Of a stretch of 11,411 nt of DNA, positions 7,872 to 11,411 are shown piece after piece. The stretch's first letter is position 1, and each line of letters starts with the position of its first letter. The translations under genes and the position numbers were made by a program. Below the pieces are notes generated by a model. The model was not told the DNA's origin and did not search any database. It saw only the letters and a list, made by a program, of their open reading frames with translations. Source of the DNA: Planctomycetaceae bacterium UBA969 (lineage in GTDB: Bacteria; Planctomycetota; Planctomycetia; Gemmatales; Gemmataceae); contig DBCB01000071.1 in assembly GCA_002303765.1 (NCBI GenBank), positions 383 through 11,793 on the forward strand, read 5' to 3'.

Positions 7872-9641
7872 TCAATCTTTTACGAGATCTTCATTTTGCT
7901 CTGCGTGTTTTTTTTCTAATCCGATGATTGTTCGATTTTCCAATACAACTTCTTGCAGATATTTTCTTGTCAATCTGTGTTCTGCAAGTAGCTCCTTTGG
8001 TATAACTCTTGCTTCTCCTGCGACAATTTTAATTTCTCTAAGGAAATCCATGCTCTTGTTGGCGAACGGATCGCCTTTGTAATAAGAGGCATAACTGCCC
8101 CAAACACCTTCTACCCAAATGGGAACGATTGGCGTTTCAGGTAGCTGATTTAGTATGTGCCATATTCCCTGCCCAAAGGGGAACAGAAGTTGATCCTCTT
8201 TTTTGCGAAGTCTGGCCTCTGGAAATATTAACAGCGATTCTCCCCGCTTTAATGCCTTGATGGCGTCATTTAATTCTGGGGCTTCTCTTCTGAAGGTCGC
8301 AGCTTCTACCCGGATCGCTTTTACTACTTTTGACATCAACCAGTAGATTACAGGCAGATCATAAAAAACACTGGTCATCATGGGTATGATTCTGCGTGTT
8401 ACAACTTTCCCGATTAAAAAAGGATCAAGGTAGGATGCGTGATTTGCAATTATGATTACTGGGCCGCGGTAAGGCATTTGTTCTATCCCCGGCCCATGCG
8501 TTGTCATTTTGTAGGGAAGAATTAAAGCAATAGAAAGGAGTTGTTCTAAGAACGCCCGAAGAGTAACCCAAGTAAGAATTATCCCTGCTAAAATCAGCAA
8601 AACGCCTGCGAGCATTGGTGTAAGTTTTAGTTGGTAGAACAGCCACCCAAAACCAATTGCAAAAAACCAGGGTGCGAAATTGAACAATAGCATTGCTGGA
8701 GGTGTCGAAAGTAAGTCTTCAGGTCGGCAGGCGCGCCTGCAACAGGCTAAAACATTTGCAATTCCTAGGCTTGTGAGCATTGTTAATGGAATAATATTGG
8801 CAGGATATAAAAGAAAAAGAATCAAACTTGCACCCGATAAGAACAGGCCCCAAGGCGCAGACCCGATAGTTCTAAGTGGGTGATTGATGATGAAAAAAAA
8901 CAACACCCCAACAAAACTACTGACGGTGATTAAGCCAAGATGTTTTGAATCCGAAACAAAGCCATTGGCTTCTATAATGAATAAATAACACAGCCCGAGT
9001 ATGATGCCAAAGATTATGCTTCTTGAGATCAATGGGATTAAATCATCTCTCCAAGTTGATAGGTAGATCTTAGCGTTTTCGGGTAGGGATTCAGGGGCTT
9101 CATGATTGCAAATTATGTAAAATGCGCCTGTACAAAATAAACTACATGCTTGGGCAATACATAACATTGAAAACAATGGGAAAATTATTTGATCTGGCGC
9201 AGGCAAGATGTTTGTTGCTGTAAAAATGCTAAAAGGTAATAGTAGTGTCGTTAAAAGCATTCCTGCATTATCGATGCTGCGAGCAAGTGTTTTAATTTGG
9301 TTGGTAGCAAGAAGGATTGAGTTATTCCAGAAGATGCGCCCAAGCCCCATGGCGAAGCCCAGAAAGATTGGATCGGGAAAAAAACCTGTAAATAAAGGGA
9401 TGCTCAAAAATCCGAGTGAGAGCAAAGAGCCAAAAGATGCAAGAATAATGTCGCTGCGGCTTTTGCGAAGCGAAAAAACAAACCCAGCGAATGAGAAGCC
9501 TATTGCTAGATGGAGTAATAAAATGCTAGGGCTATCTAGCCCATTGTAATTCGCTTTAGATGCTGAAATTATAAAAGATAGTGAGAAAAAATCTGCAAAA
9601 TTTCTTATTAAAGATACAGCCAGATAAGCGATAGGAGTCAT
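7872..9641 (-). CDS. MFS transporter fused to PlsC-type 1-acylglycerol-3-phosphate acyltransferase (LplT-PlsC-like)
   Basis: A 589-residue inner-membrane fusion. Residues about 1-362 contain around twelve hydrophobic segments typical of an MFS carrier (for example about 4-26, 38-58, 65-87, 91-112, 127-147, 151-178, 200-224, 234-253, 261-280, 314-336, 340-362). Residues about 390-545 are a PlsC acyltransferase: block I NHASYLD with catalytic H401 and D406, block III FPEAR (473-477) in place of the usual FPEGT, and block IV PIVPIW (504-509). E. coli pairs LplT with Aas to import and reacylate lysophospholipids; by analogy this protein may do both, but it has no AMP-binding acyl-activating domain. 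The start is placed at 9641: the frame stays open to 9782, but that extension overlaps the rhodanese gene, has no membrane or family character, and would put 47 odd residues before the first helix. The chosen start lacks a clear ribosome binding site and lies 11 bases after the rhodanese stop, suggesting coupled translation. Confidence 0.85.
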   Translation of the reverse strand: MTPIAYLAVSLIRNFADFFSLSFIISASKANYNGLDSPSILLLHLAIGFSFAGFVFSLRKSRSDIILASFGSLLSLGFLSIPLFTGFFPDPIFLGFAMGLGRIFWNNSILLATNQIKTLARSIDNAGMLLTTLLLPFSIFTATNILPAPDQIIFPLFSMLCIAQACSLFCTGAFYIICNHEAPESLPENAKIYLSTWRDDLIPLISRSIIFGIILGLCYLFIIEANGFVSDSKHLGLITVSSFVGVLFFFIINHPLRTIGSAPWGLFLSGASLILFLLYPANIIPLTMLTSLGIANVLACCRRACRPEDLLSTPPAMLLFNFAPWFFAIGFGWLFYQLKLTPMLAGVLLILAGIILTWVTLRAFLEQLLSIALILPYKMTTHGPGIEQMPYRGPVIIIANHASYLDPFLIGKVVTRRIIPMMTSVFYDLPVIYWLMSKVVKAIRVEAATFRREAPELNDAIKALKRGESLLIFPEARLRKKEDQLLFPFGQGIWHILNQLPETPIVPIWVEGVWGSYASYYKGDPFANKSMDFLREIKIVAGEARVIPKELLAEHRLTRKYLQEVVLENRTIIGLEKKHAEQNEDLVKD

Positions 9642-9652
9642 TTTTATGCTTT

Positions 9653-10030
9653 TTAATGGGATGTAAGGGGGAACCCGTTTTCTCGCCATACACGGATCCC
9701 GCCATCCATGGATATCACATTGCTGTAACCCATTCTGGCTAGATTTTCTGCGGAAAGCGCAGAGCGGAAACCACCACCACAATAAAGAATGATTTCAGTT
9801 GCAAAGCCAGGTACCGCTAATTCAATGTCTCTTTCGATTACACCTTTACTAAGGTGAATAGCGCCAGGGATATGATCCGTTGCGAATTCGCTTTCTTCGC
9901 GGACATCGATGAGCAGAAGTTTTTCGCCTTTGTCGAGGCGTGATTTTACATCAATTACCGTGGTTTCTTTGACATTTTTTTTTGCATCGTGTGCAATAGC
10001 CAGAAACTTTGGAGAATGATTAGGAGCCAT
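9653..10030 (-). CDS. Single-domain rhodanese (sulfurtransferase-like) protein
   Basis: A 125-residue cytoplasmic protein with one rhodanese domain and no signal peptide or membrane segment. Residues 1-20 are a short leader. The domain shows LLLIDVREESEFATDHIPGA (38-57), the classic entry to the fold, then the active-site loop CGGGFRS (84-90) with catalytic Cys84 and the Cys-to-Arg spacing of six residues normal for sulfur carriers, followed by ENLARMGYSNVISMDGGI (95-112) and the closing VWRENGFPL. All expected parts are present, so it should be able to hold a persulfide. Sulfur donor and acceptor are unknown. It starts 28 bases after the xylose isomerase stop and ends 11 bases before the transporter-acyltransferase start, so it is probably in the same transcript. 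Its ribosome binding site is weak. Confidence 0.9.
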   Translation of the reverse strand: MAPNHSPKFLAIAHDAKKNVKETTVIDVKSRLDKGEKLLLIDVREESEFATDHIPGAIHLSKGVIERDIELAVPGFATEIILYCGGGFRSALSAENLARMGYSNVISMDGGIRVWRENGFPLTSH

Positions 10031-10058
10031 ATCACGTCTACTTTCAAAAGCTGTTTAG

Positions 10059-11225
10059 TTAAAGAACCCCAAGGATAAGTTCGGTCAACAACTGATCGAG
10101 CTTTTCATAAGGTAGTTTTCTTGATGCAAGTGCAGTGGGGTCAAAGGTCATTTCTTTAAGCTTGGTTGCAGCTTCAGGAGTGAACTTTGAAAGCGAGCCT
10201 TGCAAGTTTTTGGATGCCCCGTGGACTTCCTTGAGGATGCTTTGGATCTCATTGTTTTCGTTGAACTGTTTGACTTTTTCCTGCATGATTTTGTAAGTGC
10301 GCAGGTTTCTGTCTACGAAATCCCAAGGATTGGATTCAGTACGGTAAGGGTGACAATCAAATCCGATTGTCCCGGCATACTTATGATCTATAAGAAGCTT
10401 CGTGGTGAAGAATGCTTCCTTAAGGTCATCACTGCCAAAAGTAAGGTCTTGGTCAAAGCGCAAAGGTTTTTGGCCGTTTAAATGAACATCTAACAGTTTG
10501 CCTGCATCAAGAGCTTGGGCAAATTCATGGTAAGGGTTTAATCCTGCCATCTTGATGTGGGCTGTCTCAGGATTGATGCCACACATGTCTGGGTGATCAA
10601 GCGTGTTGATAAACGCCAGAACACTGCCCACCGTGGGCAGATACAAGTCGCCACGGGGTTCGTTAGGTTTTGGTTCAAGGCTGAATTTGATCTTGTAACC
10701 TTGGCTTCGAACATAATTGCAAAGGAAGTTCAAAGATTCTCTAAACCATTTAAACGCTTCGATGGGGTCCTTGCTAGCATCAACTTCAACGCCTTCACGG
10801 CCTCCCCAGAAAACAAATATTTCGGAGCCCAGTTCGTTTGCAATATCGATGCAACGCATGACTTTCTGGGTTGCGAAAAGTCTTACTGCAGGATCGGTGC
10901 TGGTGAAAGCGCCATCCTTGAAAATGGGATGATAGAAGTTGTTGGTTGTTGCCATGGTTGCTTTGATGTTGTTGTCAGACATGCATTTTTTAATGCTTGA
11001 AACAATAGCGTCGCTTTGTGCTGCGGAAGATCCAAAAGGAATAATATCATTATCATGGAATTCGAAGCCGTAGCAATTTCGATCCGCAAGGCCTTTGATG
11101 CAATCCAAAGCAGAAATCTCGGGGCGTGTTTGGTCGCCAAACGGATCGCGACCCCGATTTTGCAGGCACCAAATGCCAAAGGCGAATTTATCTTCTTTAA
11201 CTGGAGCGTAAAAATGTGATGACAT
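10059..11225 (-). CDS. xylA: Class I (short) xylose isomerase family protein
   Basis: A 388-residue TIM-barrel enzyme of the actinobacterial-type xylose isomerase group, which converts xylose to xylulose and glucose to fructose using two divalent metals. It aligns almost without gaps to the Streptomyces enzyme at an offset of +3. Conserved: W19, F29, FHDND (H57, D60), F97, WGGREG (W140), EPKPNEPRGD (E184, K186), NPETAH (E220, H223), DQDLTFG (D258, D260) and D290. The exception is KLLDVHLNGQ (243-252): the Streptomyces metal-1 ligand Asp245 falls on His248, and the preceding His243 falls on Asp246. Lys289 is replaced by His292. The protein may therefore bind metal differently or act on another sugar. 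The start at 11225 is backed by a good ribosome binding site. It follows the PfpI-like gene by 44 bases and precedes the rhodanese gene by 28. Family is sure; substrate is less so. Confidence 0.9.
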   Translation of the reverse strand: MSSHFYAPVKEDKFAFGIWCLQNRGRDPFGDQTRPEISALDCIKGLADRNCYGFEFHDNDIIPFGSSAAQSDAIVSSIKKCMSDNNIKATMATTNNFYHPIFKDGAFTSTDPAVRLFATQKVMRCIDIANELGSEIFVFWGGREGVEVDASKDPIEAFKWFRESLNFLCNYVRSQGYKIKFSLEPKPNEPRGDLYLPTVGSVLAFINTLDHPDMCGINPETAHIKMAGLNPYHEFAQALDAGKLLDVHLNGQKPLRFDQDLTFGSDDLKEAFFTTKLLIDHKYAGTIGFDCHPYRTESNPWDFVDRNLRTYKIMQEKVKQFNENNEIQSILKEVHGASKNLQGSLSKFTPEAATKLKEMTFDPTALASRKLPYEKLDQLLTELILGVL

Positions 11226-11232
11226 GAAACTA

Positions 11233-11238
11233 TCCTTT
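11233..11238 (-). promoter_or_regulatory. Ribosome binding site of the xylose isomerase gene
   Basis: On the minus strand, AAAGGA lies seven bases before the ATG at 11225. It is the clearest Shine-Dalgarno site in the window and supports the chosen start. Confidence 0.7.
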
Positions 11239-11269
11239 CCTAAAAAATAATGGTTGAAATAATCAAGGT

Positions 11270-11411
11270 TTACTTGGTGTTGGCTTTTGAACTCTTGGCT
11301 TGTGTCAACACTTCGAAAATTGTTGTCATGAAAACTGGAAGGTCATCGGGCTTTCTGCTGGTAACTAGATTCCCATCGCGAATAACCGCTGCATCTACAT
11401 AATCTGCCCCA
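11270..11411 (-). CDS. DJ-1/PfpI-family protein, C-terminal 46 residues (runs off the right edge)
   Basis: The reverse strand from the window edge reads 46 codons in one frame to a TAA at 11272-11270. It contains GADYVDAAVIRDGNLVTSRK followed by PDDLPVFM. The block DGNLVTSRxPDDLP is the characteristic C-terminal strand and helix of the DJ-1/PfpI family (PfpI, YhbO, YajL-like: peptidase, glyoxalase or stress chaperone activities have been described). The catalytic Cys and His lie further upstream and are outside the window, so activity cannot be judged. The tail is Lys/Ser-rich (QAKSSKANTK). It lies 44 bases upstream of the xylose isomerase gene on the same strand and may be the first visible gene of that transcript. 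Confidence 0.8.
   Translation of the reverse strand, partial: GADYVDAAVIRDGNLVTSRKPDDLPVFMTTIFEVLTQAKSSKANTK

Noticed and set aside
10557..11000. A 147-codon plus-strand ORF opposite the xylose isomerase gene.
   Set aside because: The minus-strand protein is unmistakably xylose isomerase over this whole stretch; the plus-strand frame is its mirror.
1..11411. A search by eye for tRNA, rRNA, CRISPR arrays, insertion sequences, phage or defence genes.
   Set aside because: No regular repeat array, transposase, cloverleaf-like sequence or defence domain was seen. The RecD2 helicase alone, without nuclease or other partners, is best read as a housekeeping repair gene.

Overview
This window most likely comes from a planctomycete (phylum Planctomycetota, PVC group). 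The strongest sign is the large secreted protein at 3059-6610. It combines a six-bladed propeller-type dehydrogenase domain, a helical HEAT-like middle, a C-terminal CxxCH haem domain and a further C-terminal domain, an architecture largely confined to Planctomycetes and Verrucomicrobia. Base composition is moderate and AT-leaning between genes. Shine-Dalgarno sites are clear at some genes and absent at others. I would not name a genus.

Layout. (1) 1-381, minus strand: N-terminal 127 residues of a small lipoprotein that runs off the left edge. (2) 382-769: a divergent intergenic region of 388 bases with no gene that I can support. (3) 770-2935, plus strand: a RecD2-type DNA helicase with all its helicase motifs, ending in a small hairpin. 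(4) 3059-6610, plus strand: the planctomycete-type dehydrogenase/cytochrome c. (5) 6628-11411, minus strand: five genes in a row, read right to left as DJ-1/PfpI-family protein (C-terminus only), class I xylose isomerase, single-domain rhodanese, an MFS transporter fused to a PlsC-type acyltransferase, and a GT4 glycosyltransferase. The gaps are 44, 28, 11 and 77 bases, so at least the middle genes are probably cotranscribed. The last gene converges on the dehydrogenase gene with only 17 bases between the stop codons.

How the genes may work together. The left part is a set of independent genes (envelope lipoprotein, DNA repair helicase, exported oxidoreductase). In the minus-strand cluster, the MFS-acyltransferase fusion and the GT4 enzyme both suggest envelope lipid work (lysophospholipid or acyl transfer, and glycosylation of a lipid or polysaccharide). 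Xylose isomerase, rhodanese and the PfpI-like protein are metabolic or stress enzymes whose link to lipid work is not evident.

The two most unusual details are an apparent exchange of the His and Asp residues around a metal-ligand position in the xylose isomerase (D246-V-H248 where the Streptomyces enzyme has H-I-D), and the transporter-acyltransferase fusion, which lacks the acyl-activating domain found in E. coli Aas and carries FPEAR instead of FPEGT. I found no CRISPR array, RNA gene, insertion sequence, prophage or defence system, and no convincing sign of a wholly new system.
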